A stretch of DNA of 64,000 nucleotides, taken from the NCBI GenBank assembly GCA_963826145.1, contig CAWGVW010000002.1, positions 558,001 to 622,000 on the forward strand, in the 5' to 3' direction. The position numbers and the translations under genes are program-made. The notes below the pieces were generated by a model. The model saw only the letters and a program-made list of their open reading frames with translations, was not told where the DNA came from and made no database searches. Below are positions 43,907-53,270 of this stretch, one piece after another; positions within the stretch are counted from its first letter, which is position 1; each line of letters begins with the position of its first letter. Source of the DNA: JBGPLJ01 sp963826145. Its GTDB lineage: Bacteria > Pseudomonadota > Gammaproteobacteria > Steroidobacterales > Steroidobacteraceae.

Positions 43907-44728
43907 CTAGCGCCAGATGATGTCGAATTCCTCGCCCACGGCGAGTTCCTGACCGACCCCTTCGACCACGATCGCGTTCTGGCCGAAGAGCACTCCCATG
44001 AGGTCCTTCGACCAACGGTAGCTCTTGAGCGTGCGCAGCGGTTCATCGCCTTCCACTTCACCCGTTGCCTGGTTCGTGGTGGTAATGCTGCAACGCGCGC
44101 AGGGTTTGACGATGCGCAGGCGCACACCCCCACGCCGCAATTCGGCAATGCGGTCCTCTGCATAGGCATCAAGCCCGTCGAGCACGACGTTCGGGCGAAA
44201 TCGTTCCATTGGCAAGGCACGCACGAGACGCCGATTCAGATCGTCGAGCGAGGCGCTGGCGATCGCGAGCAGGGCGAACGCATCAGCGAACTGGGTGATG
44301 GCGTGCGTCCCACCGGTCCATTGCGGGCTGCTCACGCGCTCCTCGCGGCTATCGAACGCGACCAATCTAAGGTCCGTGCCGAGGTAGCGTGTCACCCAGG
44401 CGGCCGCGGCCTCACCTTGATCGATGGCGCGGCAGGTGTCGCGCCAGATCACGACGGCTTCGGAGACGGCGTCAGTTCGTTCCGGCACCTCGAGGCCGAC
44501 CATTCCAGGCGCGGCAAGCCGCAAGCCCGTGGGAGTGAGCGCCGCCTCAATCAGCGCCATGCGCGGTAGCTCGCGTTGAGTCACGAATCGCCCGTCGGGG
44601 CGAACGATCAGCCAATGCCGGTCCCGTTCGAAGCCGGTCGCGGCGAGTTTGAGCACCGGGCGGGAGATACCGCGGCAGGACTTGATCGGATAGACATGGA
44701 GCCCGGCAATCCGCGCAAGATCCGTCAT
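43907..44728 (-). CDS. MOSC-domain protein (YcbX-like, without ferredoxin domain)
   Basis: A 273-residue protein with an N-terminal MOSC_N beta-barrel (AGLHVYPIKSCRGISRPVLKLAATGFERDRHWLIV, residues 8-42) and a C-terminal MOSC domain holding the conserved cysteine in KPCARCSITTTNQATGEVEGDEPLRTLKSYR. MOSC proteins bind molybdenum cofactor and reduce N-hydroxylated compounds. E. coli YcbX has an extra C-terminal 2Fe-2S domain, absent here. It is 3 bp from the stop of the GGDEF gene upstream on the same strand, so the two are probably co-transcribed. Confidence 0.88.
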   Translation of the reverse strand: MTDLARIAGLHVYPIKSCRGISRPVLKLAATGFERDRHWLIVRPDGRFVTQRELPRMALIEAALTPTGLRLAAPGMVGLEVPERTDAVSEAVVIWRDTCRAIDQGEAAAAWVTRYLGTDLRLVAFDSREERVSSPQWTGGTHAITQFADAFALLAIASASLDDLNRRLVRALPMERFRPNVVLDGLDAYAEDRIAELRRGGVRLRIVKPCARCSITTTNQATGEVEGDEPLRTLKSYRWSKDLMGVLFGQNAIVVEGVGQELAVGEEFDIIWR

Positions 44729-44731
44729 GCG

Positions 44732-45796
44732 TCAGGCCCGCTCCGAAGCCGGCGGCTTGCGCAGTTCCTTGTCGCGGTACATGCGCCGGTCGGCGAGCGA
44801 CATCAGTTCCTTCATGTCGCGGCTGTCCTTCGGATACGAGGAGGCGCCGATGCTGACGCTGCAGCGGATCATGCGTGTGCCGATGTTGAGACTCGTGCTC
44901 GTCACATTGTTGCGCACCCGGGTGGCAACGGTCTGCGCAGATTCCTGATCCGCGCCGGTCAGCAGAACGATGAACTCATCGCCGCCAAGGCGCGCCGCGA
45001 AATCGGTGGTACGGATCGAGCGCAGGATCGAATTCGCGACCAGCACGATCGCGTTGTTGCCCGCCTCGTGTCCGAACTGGTCGTTGATCGGCTTGAGCTC
45101 GTCGAGGTCGACGAGCAGGAGCGAGAAGATCCGCCCCTGCCGTTCGGCCGCCGCATGCTCGCGCCGGTAGATTTCGTTGAAGGTGCGCAGGTTGAAAAGC
45201 GCGGTGAGCGTATCAGTCTGCGCGAGGTTCTCGATGCGATTGCGCGCGGCGTACACATCGTAGGCGAGAGTCGTAGTCAGCCAGGCCACCAGCATGTACG
45301 GCACGAGCACGCCGAGGGCACGGGCGACATAAGCGGAGGAGACGACGTCGACACTCGGGTTGTCCGCCGCAAGCAGCATGTAAAGCGCCGCGACCAATGC
45401 CACCTGCAGGAGAGTCACGAGACGCCCGAGCGTCAGTGCACAGACGATTACCGGCAGCAGGTAGAGATTGACGAGCGGGCTCTGGTCCCTGCCCGACACA
45501 TAGAGGATCACGGTGATGAAGCTCACCATCAGCCAGGTTTCCACCGCGAGCTTCAGCCGCGTGAGGCGCGGAAAGAACCGCCGGATTCTCAAAGCCGTCG
45601 CGGCGAGCGCAAAGACCGCTATCGCCGGTAGGATCACGGACGAATGCGCCTGCGTTCCGCTATCGAGCACGAAATACAGGCCAACCACCGTAAGCAGCAG
45701 CGCGTCGACGACGGCGACGCTGCGAACGAAGCGTTGCAACTCGTTCTGGCGGATTTCCGCGTCGAGGCCCGCGGTGAGTGACGATCGCTGTTCCAT
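44732..45796 (-). CDS. Membrane-bound GGDEF diguanylate cyclase
   Basis: A 354-residue protein with about six helices in residues 25-180 (VVDALLLTVVGLYFVL; VILPAIAVFALAATAL; VSFITVILYV; LVPYMLVAWLTTTLAY) and a GGDEF domain. The active site is intact, RLGGDEFIVLL (271-275), and an inhibitory site RTTD (262-265) sits five residues before it. It should make cyclic di-GMP with product inhibition. ATG 45796 is used; an in-frame GTG at 45841 would overlap ctpA. It lies between ctpA and the MOSC gene. Confidence 0.9.
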   Translation of the reverse strand: MEQRSSLTAGLDAEIRQNELQRFVRSVAVVDALLLTVVGLYFVLDSGTQAHSSVILPAIAVFALAATALRIRRFFPRLTRLKLAVETWLMVSFITVILYVSGRDQSPLVNLYLLPVIVCALTLGRLVTLLQVALVAALYMLLAADNPSVDVVSSAYVARALGVLVPYMLVAWLTTTLAYDVYAARNRIENLAQTDTLTALFNLRTFNEIYRREHAAAERQGRIFSLLLVDLDELKPINDQFGHEAGNNAIVLVANSILRSIRTTDFAARLGGDEFIVLLTGADQESAQTVATRVRNNVTSTSLNIGTRMIRCSVSIGASSYPKDSRDMKELMSLADRRMYRDKELRKPPASERA

Positions 45797-45825
45797 TGCC
45801 TCAGGCTGCGTGCGTGGCCCGGGGC

Positions 45826-47073
45826 CTAGCTGGCGAGCCACGCCACCTGCTTCTGGCGTTGCGGTAGCTGGCTCTTGATGGCGTCAAGGGCGGCCTGAAC
45901 TTCACTGTCACGCACTGCGAGCGGCCGCTTGTCGCTCGCGTCCGGCGCAGTGGCGCTCTCCTTTTTGAGCACGATATCCGGCGTGATGCCCTTCTGGTGG
46001 ATGGAGGCGCCGGACGGGGTGAAATAGCGGGATGTCGTGAGTTTGATTGCACGGCCGTCGGCGAGCGGCATGATCGTCTGCACCGATCCCTTGCCGAATG
46101 TCGTCTGCCCGACGAGCGTCGCGCGATGGTGATCCTTGAGCGCCCCCGCCACGATTTCCGAAGCGGAAGCGGATCCGCCATTGACGAGCACGGCGATAGG
46201 CGCGCCGTCGATCAGGTCGCCAGGCGTCGCGTCCATCTCGAAGTGCGATTCCGGCGTCCGGCCGCTTGCTGTCACGATGATGCCATCCTCGAGAAACGCG
46301 TCCGAAACCGAGACGGCTGCTTCGAGCACGCCGCCCGGGTTGTTGCGCAGATCGAGGACGAGCCCCTTGAGCTTGCCCTGTGCGGTCATGCGCAGCGCCG
46401 TGAGCGCAGTCTTGAGATCCGCGCCGGTCGTTTCACTGAAGGTGGTAATGCGCAGATAGCCGTAGCCCGGCTCGAGCATTTCCTGCTTCACGCTGTGAAC
46501 CTGGACATTGGCGCGCACGAGTTCGAAGGACAGCGGCTCGCTGATGCCCTTGCGCTCAATGCCGACCTTGACCTTGCTGCCCACCTTTCCTCGCATGCGC
46601 GCAACCGCATCGCTGAGGTCCGACTGGTCGATGTCGACGCCGTCGATGCTCGTGACCACGTCGCCGGGAAGAATTCCGGCGTTCGCAGCTGGCGTGTCCT
46701 CGATCGGCGCGATAACGGTGACCGCATCATCCTGGATCGAGACCTCGATGCCGACGCCCGTGTAGTTGCCGGTCGTCGTGATCTTCATTTCGTCGTACTG
46801 CTCGTCGTCGAGGTACGCGGAATGAGGATCGAGCCCCGCCACAAGGCCGCGGATGGCGTTCTGCATGAGCTCATGATCGTCGACGGGATCGACATAGTCC
46901 TCGTGCACGCGCTCAAGCACTTCGGCGAGGGCCTGCGCGTCCTGCCAGGGGAGAGTTTCCTGGCTTGAGGCCTGCGGCTTCGTTGCCGGTGCGCCTTCGA
47001 GCATGGTCACGCCGACGCCGATCGCAAATCCGGCGATCAGGACAAGGAAAGTCCGAGACTGTCTGACAGGCAT
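45826..47073 (-). CDS. S41 family carboxy-terminal processing protease
   Basis: A 415-residue periplasmic protease of the CtpA/Prc type. An N-terminal signal or anchor (TFLVLIAGFAIGVGVTML), a helical cap with GLVAGLDPHSAYLD, a PDZ domain (GVGIEVSIQDDAVTVIAPIEDTPA-type, with GILPGDVV) and the peptidase core. The catalytic Ser is in NGGSASASEIVAGAL and the Lys in TTFGKGSVQT. It trims C-termini of envelope proteins. In many gammaproteobacteria this gene follows envC; here envC lies about 2.5 kb upstream, separated by a GGDEF-EAL gene. Confidence 0.92.
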   Translation of the reverse strand: MPVRQSRTFLVLIAGFAIGVGVTMLEGAPATKPQASSQETLPWQDAQALAEVLERVHEDYVDPVDDHELMQNAIRGLVAGLDPHSAYLDDEQYDEMKITTTGNYTGVGIEVSIQDDAVTVIAPIEDTPAANAGILPGDVVTSIDGVDIDQSDLSDAVARMRGKVGSKVKVGIERKGISEPLSFELVRANVQVHSVKQEMLEPGYGYLRITTFSETTGADLKTALTALRMTAQGKLKGLVLDLRNNPGGVLEAAVSVSDAFLEDGIIVTASGRTPESHFEMDATPGDLIDGAPIAVLVNGGSASASEIVAGALKDHHRATLVGQTTFGKGSVQTIMPLADGRAIKLTTSRYFTPSGASIHQKGITPDIVLKKESATAPDASDKRPLAVRDSEVQAALDAIKSQLPQRQKQVAWLAS

Positions 47074-47172
47074 CGTGGCGGCTCCGCGAGGGTCTGGCGT
47101 GATACTAACCCTCAGGCCATCGGGCGACCAACCCGACGGACCCGACGGGCAGCCGGCAAGTCGCGAATTGCC

Positions 47173-49434
47173 TCAGGATGCCATCGCGGTGCTCGGGCCC
47201 GTGAGCGATCCGGCGGCCGCGCGCTGCTGATTGAGAAAGAATTCGAACAGCGGCAAGTCGATCAAGACCTCGCCGAACGGCTGCGATTTCGCAATGCTGA
47301 AGCCCTGCGCGAAATCAACGCCGAGGGCTGCGATGCGTGCCCGCACGTTTTCCGTCTCGACGCACTCCGCCACGGTCCGGATTCCGAGAGCGCGCGCCAT
47401 TTGGGCGATAGCGGCCACCAGCGTCGCCGCCCGTTCGTTCGCGAGCACTTCGCGTACGAGGCAGCCGTCGATCTTGATCATGTCGATCGGCAGGTCCTTC
47501 AACTGGGCAAACGAGGTCATGCCCGAACCGAAGTCATCGAGCGCCACGCGGCAGCCGAGTGCCCGCACGCGTTCGAAGAAGGGCCCCGCTTTCGCAGCAT
47601 GCGCCGCAACGTCGGCTTCGCTTACCTCGAAGAGGATGCGGCCCGGCGCGACACCGTGGTCGGCAAGCGTCGATTCGACGAACTCGGCGAAGTCCGCCTT
47701 GGCAAGGGCGGCGCCGGAAATGTTGATCGAGAACGCAGCCGGGTGGCGGCTGAGGATGTCTGCATTGGCGTTCAGCTGGCGCAGCGTGTTGGTGATGACC
47801 CAGCGATCGATTTCCGGCAGAAGCTGCGCGCGCGTCGCAGCAGCGAGGAATTTCGCCGGCGCGACCGAATTGCCGTCACCGTCGTTGAGGCGCAGCAGCA
47901 CTTCGAAATACAGGTCCGCGCCGGTCTGATGCGCAAGCGGCATGATCGTCTGCAGATCGAGCCGAAAGCGATCCTCGGCAAGCGCGTCCTTGATGAGCGA
48001 AACGAGCGTGAAGTCACTGCTTCGTCGGATGTTGCCGATGTCCGCGTCCTGATAGCGCTCGACGCAGTTGCGGCCGCGGCCCTTGGCCGTCTTGCAGGCG
48101 ACTTCCGCGCAGGCGATTGCGTGCGCAAGCTTGACGCTGCCGACGGGAACCTGAGCGACACCGCAGCTGACCGAAATGGCGACACTGCCTTCGCCCTTCA
48201 CCGGCCCGAGCTGCGCAATGGCGCCACGCACGGCTTCGGCCGTCGCCAGGGCGCGCTCGGGTTCGCAGTCGATGAGGAACAGAGCGAACTGATCGCCCGC
48301 GATGCGTGCCGCGAGGGACTGCGGGTGCTGCGGGCGGCGCAGGAATTCGGAGATCTTCGCGATGACCTCATCGCCCACGTGCATGCCAAAGTCGTTGTTG
48401 ATGGTATCGATGTGATCGACGTCGACCAGGACGACGCAATTGCCGGCGCCGGGTTTCGTCACCGTAAGATGCGCGCGCGCCTGCTGCTCGAAAGCGGTTG
48501 CCGTCAAAAGGCCGGTGAGCGCGTCGTAGTTGCTCTCGAGCACCGTGCTCAGGCGTCGCGCGAGCAGTTCCACCAGCCGTGTCTGGCGGAGGTCGAAATC
48601 CTGGCCGTCCGCCGAACGAAACATGGCGAGGATGCCGAGCACCCGCCCGGTTGCGTGGCGCAGCGGCACCGAGACGATCTTGAACTGCGGCACATCCGGC
48701 ACGCCGCCCGCGATCTTGTTAACCACCATGGTGCGGCCCTGCGCCTGGGCAAGACTCAGCAGATGCCGATGCGTACGCGTCAGGACGTCGGTTTCGCCTG
48801 GCAAGGGGGCGCCCTGCGGCGTGCGACAGATGGTGATATTGCGCTCCGGAATCAGCACGGCGCCGAGCACGGCATTCAAGCTGCTGGCGCAGGTCTGCAC
48901 GAGCCGGCGCAGTTCGTCGGCCACTCCGCCGCCTGCGTCTTCTTCCGACGCGGCGAGCAGCAGATCCAAGTCATTGGCGCGCGCATCAAGCGTGCGATTC
49001 AACGCTCCGATGCTCGAGTGCGCGGAGAGTTCGCGCTGCAGGCAAGAGAGCGCCGGTGTCAGCAATCCGTGGATCAGCGAGAACGGACGCTCCTCTCCCG
49101 AGGCGTTCGCCCGGCAGGAGAGGCACACGACAGCCTGCAGCTCGCCGAGCTCGCCGCGAAGCCGGAAGACATAAACCGGCGTGCCGTCTTCGAGATGGCT
49201 GTCGAAGCCGGCCACTTCAGGACTGCCATCGACGGATTCGCTCCGCGCGCGCTCGACGAGCGGGCGCAGGTCAGGGCTGTTGAAGCCGGCGTTTGCCCAG
49301 ACCAGGTTGCCCTGTCCTTCGAAGATCGCGATGTTCTGGGCCCGGGGAAGCAGCATCTTGATGAGCTGTCCGTAGCTGTCGTAGCACTTGGCTATGGGTT
49401 TGACCGGGTCACTGCCTTGCGACTGGGCTGTCAT
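47173..49434 (-). CDS. GAF-GGDEF-EAL protein with degenerate GGDEF site
   Basis: A 753-residue cytosolic signalling protein. A GAF-like domain spans about 155-300, followed by a GGDEF domain (303-465) whose site reads AGDQF (379-383) rather than GGDEF, losing the catalytic Glu. The EAL domain (475-745) has EVLLR (511-515), which meets the ExLxR consensus, plus DDFGSGMTSF and KIDG. The likely output is cyclic di-GMP hydrolysis, with GGDEF as a regulatory GTP-binding domain. It lies between envC and ctpA on the same strand. Confidence 0.87.
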   Translation of the reverse strand: MTAQSQGSDPVKPIAKCYDSYGQLIKMLLPRAQNIAIFEGQGNLVWANAGFNSPDLRPLVERARSESVDGSPEVAGFDSHLEDGTPVYVFRLRGELGELQAVVCLSCRANASGEERPFSLIHGLLTPALSCLQRELSAHSSIGALNRTLDARANDLDLLLAASEEDAGGGVADELRRLVQTCASSLNAVLGAVLIPERNITICRTPQGAPLPGETDVLTRTHRHLLSLAQAQGRTMVVNKIAGGVPDVPQFKIVSVPLRHATGRVLGILAMFRSADGQDFDLRQTRLVELLARRLSTVLESNYDALTGLLTATAFEQQARAHLTVTKPGAGNCVVLVDVDHIDTINNDFGMHVGDEVIAKISEFLRRPQHPQSLAARIAGDQFALFLIDCEPERALATAEAVRGAIAQLGPVKGEGSVAISVSCGVAQVPVGSVKLAHAIACAEVACKTAKGRGRNCVERYQDADIGNIRRSSDFTLVSLIKDALAEDRFRLDLQTIMPLAHQTGADLYFEVLLRLNDGDGNSVAPAKFLAAATRAQLLPEIDRWVITNTLRQLNANADILSRHPAAFSINISGAALAKADFAEFVESTLADHGVAPGRILFEVSEADVAAHAAKAGPFFERVRALGCRVALDDFGSGMTSFAQLKDLPIDMIKIDGCLVREVLANERAATLVAAIAQMARALGIRTVAECVETENVRARIAALGVDFAQGFSIAKSQPFGEVLIDLPLFEFFLNQQRAAAGSLTGPSTAMAS

Positions 49435-49641
49435 GGCTGTCCTGCGTTCCCCAAGGAGATTTCAGGGGCGCAAGTTCGGCTAGAACCACCCCCGTCGTCT
49501 TTGAATTGGTCGGCGATTCCACAAGGAAATTGCCGCATATTCCCGGAGCGCAGCAATTCCTCGACTCACCCCGCACTACGGCCACCGGCTCGGCATCCAG
49601 CGGTGCGCCGCCTTGGTCCAAGTCATTGGACATAATCCCGA

Positions 49642-50791
49642 CTAACGGGAGCCGAGCTTCTGCTTGAACCAGGGATGGGGATTGATGGGCTTGGAGCCCT
49701 TGCGCATCTCGAAATAGAGCTCGGGTCGCGCCTCGCCGCCCGAATCACCGACGGTTGCAATGACATCCCCGGGGGCGACCCAGTCACCGACCGACTTGAA
49801 GATCTGCTCCGTATGCCCGTACAGACTCAGATAGCCACCACTGTGCTCGAGAATCAGCAGCAGCCCAAGGCCGGGCAGCCAATCCGCATAGATCACCCGC
49901 CCATAGTAGAGGGCCCGCACCTGTGTGCCGCGATCGGTACCGAACAGCACGCCGGTCCAGTTGATCCCGGAGGAGCGCGAATCACCGAAGTCCGCGAGCA
50001 CCGTGCCCTGGACCGGCCAGGCGAGCTGACCGCGCAACTTGTCGAAGGCATCCTGGCGATCGATCGGAAAATCGCGCAGGGCGCGGCGTAGCTCTTCCAG
50101 GAGCTTCGTAAGCGTGGTCGCCTGACGCTTGAGGTCATCAAGTCTTGTCTGATCGCGACTGCAGCTGCTCGCGGATCGCGACGAGCGCCGTGGCGCGTTG
50201 TTCGCGCGCGGCTTCGAGCGCATTGACCTCACGCTGTCGCTCGCTCGCAAGCTCGTCGAGATGACGATTCTCCTCGTCGAGTTCGACCTCGAGGCTGCTG
50301 AGTTTCACAACCGCCGTGCGGATGACTGCGATCTGGTCGGCGCGGGCGCGCCCGAAATAGCTGTAGTACGCGAGCATCCGTCCGAGCGTCGCCGGATCCT
50401 GTTGGTTGAGAAGGAGCTTCAGCGGCTCTTCGCGCCCGATGAGATAGGCGGCGCGCAGCTGCGCCGAAAGTGACGTGCGCTCCCGATTGAGCGTCTGCTC
50501 GTACGTGCGCCGCTCCGCCTCGATTGCGTTGCGCCGTTCCTCGGCTGCGTGGCGCTGATCGCGCAAGGCATCGAGCTGACGGTGCGCGCGAGTCACTTCG
50601 AGTTCCGTCGCGCGCAATTGGCGTGCGGCCGCGTCACGTTCGGTCACGGTATCGCCGACTCTGCGTTCGACGTCGGCGATCTGCTCACGCAGGCGTTCGA
50701 GTTTTTCCGCGGTCTGGCGCTCGTTCGGAGCCGGCGCGCCATGTGCCGCCAGGACCGCCAGCAGTCCGAGCGCAATTGCGAGCGGGCGCAT
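49642..50791 (-). CDS. envC: Murein hydrolase activator EnvC, frameshifted in the middle
   Basis: Read across one frameshift this gives an EnvC-like protein of about 382 residues. The first frame has a signal peptide (RPLAIALGLLAVLAAHG) and a long coiled coil, stopping at 50138. The second frame resumes near 50160 with RDQTRLDDLKRQATTL and carries the LytM domain (GTVLADFG, GLLLILEHSGGYLSLYGHT, ELYFEMRKGSKPINPHPWF). As in E. coli EnvC, the LytM zinc site is degenerate (YFEMR in place of HxH), fitting an amidase activator. The shift equals one extra base or two missing bases in CGCGAT. Confidence 0.85.
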
Positions 50792-50926
50792 GACCCTCGC
50801 GCCCGAGCGTTCAGTCCCTGGCTCGGGATTGCGGGGCGCGCGCAGGGGAGCTGTCAAATCGATCGCCCGGCTAGTTGAGAAAATGGCTGTCGGGACGCTA
50901 TTTTCCGCCATTTGGAACCCGCACTG

Positions 50927-50932
50927 TATAAT
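50927..50932 (+). promoter_or_regulatory. Putative -10 box of the rhodanese-grxC-secB-gpsA operon
   Basis: A perfect TATAAT precedes the rhodanese gene by 80 bases, in the 221-bp gap after the divergent envC start. The -35 region is weak. This is the best promoter candidate for the co-directional genes from 51013 to 53270. Confidence 0.5.
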
Positions 50933-51012
50933 GCCCGCCCTTTTTTCGGCGGTATCCGCCCATAGACAGACGCCGCACGACATTCGCGGCGAAACGGCCG
51001 ACGGCGCACATC

Positions 51013-51441
51013 ATGCAGGAATTGACCCGACATCTGCTGCTTCACCCTTACCTGGTGGCGCTTGCCGCCGTTCTTCTCGTCGCAGTGATCGTGACCGAAC
51101 TTCAGACTCGCGGCCAGAGTTCGAGCGGCGTATCGCCGATGCAGACGATCCAGCTCATGAACAAGGGCGCGCTCGTCATCGACGTGCGCGCAAATGACGC
51201 CTATTCGGCGGGACATATCGGCGATGCGCGCAACATCGCGGCCACCGACCTGCCGACGCAGGCGGAGTCCCTGAAACGCTATCGCGAGAAGCCGGTCGTG
51301 CTCTGCTGCGATACGGGCGTGATTTCGCGCGGGGCGGCACGCCGCCTCGCGGCGCTCGGCTTTACGCAGGTCGCGAACCTGCGGGGCGGTCTGAATGCGT
51401 GGCGCCAGGAGAACCTGCCGCTCATCAAGGGCGCCCGATGA
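51013..51441 (+). CDS. Membrane-anchored rhodanese-domain protein (YibN-like)
   Basis: A 142-residue protein with one N-terminal helix (YLVALAAVLLVAVIVTEL, about 13-30) and a rhodanese domain: QTIQLMNKGALVIDVRANDAYSAGHIGDARNIA and the active loop VVLCCDTGVISRGAARRLA with the catalytic Cys. The order rhodanese-grxC-secB-gpsA is common in gammaproteobacteria, where this position is taken by yibN. It may handle sulfur or redox state at the membrane. Its stop overlaps the grxC start as ATGA. Confidence 0.9.
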   Translation: MQELTRHLLLHPYLVALAAVLLVAVIVTELQTRGQSSSGVSPMQTIQLMNKGALVIDVRANDAYSAGHIGDARNIAATDLPTQAESLKRYREKPVVLCCDTGVISRGAARRLAALGFTQVANLRGGLNAWRQENLPLIKGAR

Positions 51442-51722
51442 GCGCCCAGCCGGCAGGCAGCGCGGATATTCTCGTGTATACGACGGGCTGGTGCCCGTTC
51501 TGCATGCGTGCGAAGGCGCTGCTCGATCGCAAGGGCTATTCCTACCGCGAACTCAACGTCGAGGATGAACCGGCCCTGCGCGAGGAGATGATGAAACGCA
51601 GCGGCCGCCGCACCGTGCCCCAGATCTTCGTCGGCGAAACGCATGTCGGTGGGTTCGATGAGCTTAGTGCTCTCGACCGCGCCGGGCGCCTCGAGCCGCT
51701 GGTGCACGGCTCGCCGAATTGA
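51438..51722 (+). CDS. grxC: Glutaredoxin 3
   Basis: A 94-residue dithiol glutaredoxin. The active site is GWCPFC (Cys19 and Cys22), followed by MRAKALLDRKGYSY, the cis-Pro segment RTVPQIFVG and GGFDELSALDRAGRLEPL for glutathione binding. It reduces disulfides and mixed disulfides using glutathione. The start overlaps the rhodanese stop by four bases; secB begins 43 bp downstream. Confidence 0.93.
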   Translation: MSAQPAGSADILVYTTGWCPFCMRAKALLDRKGYSYRELNVEDEPALREEMMKRSGRRTVPQIFVGETHVGGFDELSALDRAGRLEPLVHGSPN

Positions 51723-51765
51723 CCCTTTTTCCTTCAAACCAACGAAACATCGCCGAGGATTCCCC

Positions 51766-52248
51766 ATGACGGACGAACAGAGCGCAATGCCGGCCGCAGA
51801 CGCGGGCCGGGAAATCATCCTGAACCAGATCTATCTCAAGGACTGTTCGTACGAAGCGCCGAATGGGCCGCGCATTCCGACGCAGGAATGGAACCCGAAG
51901 ATCAACGTCAACATGAATACGACCGCCAACGACCTCGGCAACAATCTGCGCGAGGTCGTGCTGACGGTGACAGTGGAAGCCAAGGTCGGCGAGACCACGG
52001 CATTCCTGGTCGAGGTCAAGCAGGCGGGTGTCTTCACGCTGCGCAATCTGGCGCAGGATGAGCTGCGGCGCACGGTCTCGAGCTTGTGTCCGGAAATCCT
52101 GTTCCCGTACGTGCGCGCCGAAGTCGGCAACCTGATTCAGAAGGGCGGCTTCCCGCAGTTCCTGCTGCCGCCCGTGAGCTTCGATGCGCTCTACACGCAA
52201 TCGCTGAAGGCGCAGACCGAGCAGCCGACGAGCCCCGCGGTCAACTGA
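51766..52248 (+). CDS. secB: Protein-export chaperone SecB
   Basis: A 160-residue tetrameric chaperone that keeps preproteins unfolded and hands them to SecA. Family sequence seen: LNQIYLKDCSYEAPNGP, QEWNPKINVNMNTTANDL, and the C-terminal GGFPQFLLPPVSFDALY. The ATG at 51766 is preceded by CGAGGA. It is followed eight bases later by gpsA, a conserved pairing. Confidence 0.95.
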   Translation: MTDEQSAMPAADAGREIILNQIYLKDCSYEAPNGPRIPTQEWNPKINVNMNTTANDLGNNLREVVLTVTVEAKVGETTAFLVEVKQAGVFTLRNLAQDELRRTVSSLCPEILFPYVRAEVGNLIQKGGFPQFLLPPVSFDALYTQSLKAQTEQPTSPAVN

Positions 52249-52256
52249 ACGCGCCC

Positions 52257-53270
52257 GTGGCGACGGCAGCGCCGGCAGCCGAATCTATCGCCGTCCTCGG
52301 GGCCGGCTCCTGGGGTACGGCGCTTGCGATTCAGTTCGCGCGCGCCGGCAGCGCTACACACCTGTGGGCGCGCGACGCGCGGCACGTCGAGGCGATGGCG
52401 CTCGAACGCCGAAATGCGCGCTATTTGCCGGCCGCCCGCTTCCCGGACAACCTGGAGATCTCAGCCGACCTCGCGGGCGCGATTCGCGGCAGCCGCGACC
52501 TGCTGATCGCCGTTCCGAGTCAATCGTTCCGTTCACTGCTGCTTTCGTTGAGGCCGCTGCTCGAACCGGGACAGCGCGTCGCATGGGCGACCAAGGGCTT
52601 CGAGTTCGCTAGCGGCAAATTGCCCCATCAAGTCGCGGAGGAGGTGCTCGGCGCAAGTGTGCCGGTTGCCGTCTTGTCCGGGCCGACATTCGCCAAAGAG
52701 GTCGGCGCCGGACTGCCCACGGCCATGACCATTGCGTCCGCGGATGCCGCCTTTGCGGCGGAACTCGCCCAGGAACTCTCGAGCCTCAATTTTCGGGCTT
52801 ACACTTCGAATGACATCGTAGGCGTCGAAGTCGGCGGTGCCGTCAAGAACGTGCTCGCGATCGGCGCTGGCATCTCGGACGGCATCGGCTTCGGCGCCAA
52901 TACCCGCATCGCATTGATCTGCCGTGGGCTCGCGGAGATGACGCGACTCGGCGTCGCGCTCGGAGCCCAGTTCGAGACCTTCATGGGACTCGCCGGACTC
53001 GGAGATCTCGTGCTGACGTCGACGGACGATCAATCGCGCAACCGCCGCTTCGGCCTCGCGCTAGCCCGCGGCAAGACTCCCGGCCAAGCCATCGCCGAAA
53101 TCGGACAGGTGGTCGAGGGCGCAGAGGCCGCGCGCGCCGTTCACCAGGTTGCCGGGCGCCTAAACGTGGAAATGCCGATCTGCACCGCGATCTACCGTAT
53201 CGTCCATGAAGGGTTGCCGATCCGCGCCGCGGTTGACGCGCTCATGAGCCGTGAGGTTCGCGCGGAATAG
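52257..53270 (+). CDS. gpsA: Glycerol-3-phosphate dehydrogenase [NAD(P)+]
   Basis: A 337-residue enzyme that reduces dihydroxyacetone phosphate to sn-glycerol 3-phosphate for phospholipid synthesis. The Rossmann motif is IAVLGAGSWGTALA; further blocks are LSGPTFAKEVGAGLPTAMTIAS, GVEVGGAVKNVLAIGAGISDG with the catalytic Lys, NTRIALICRGLAEM and GLAGLGDLVLT. The start is GTG 52257, eight bases after secB. Its last 29 bases overlap the convergent trmL gene. Confidence 0.94.
   Translation: MATAAPAAESIAVLGAGSWGTALAIQFARAGSATHLWARDARHVEAMALERRNARYLPAARFPDNLEISADLAGAIRGSRDLLIAVPSQSFRSLLLSLRPLLEPGQRVAWATKGFEFASGKLPHQVAEEVLGASVPVAVLSGPTFAKEVGAGLPTAMTIASADAAFAAELAQELSSLNFRAYTSNDIVGVEVGGAVKNVLAIGAGISDGIGFGANTRIALICRGLAEMTRLGVALGAQFETFMGLAGLGDLVLTSTDDQSRNRRFGLALARGKTPGQAIAEIGQVVEGAEAARAVHQVAGRLNVEMPICTAIYRIVHEGLPIRAAVDALMSREVRAE

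Noticed and set aside
47401..49635. 744-codon open frame opposite the GGDEF-EAL gene
   Set aside because: It is the antisense shadow of a motif-complete gene in GC-rich DNA, is dominated by Arg/His/Ala, and shows no domain or ribosome site.
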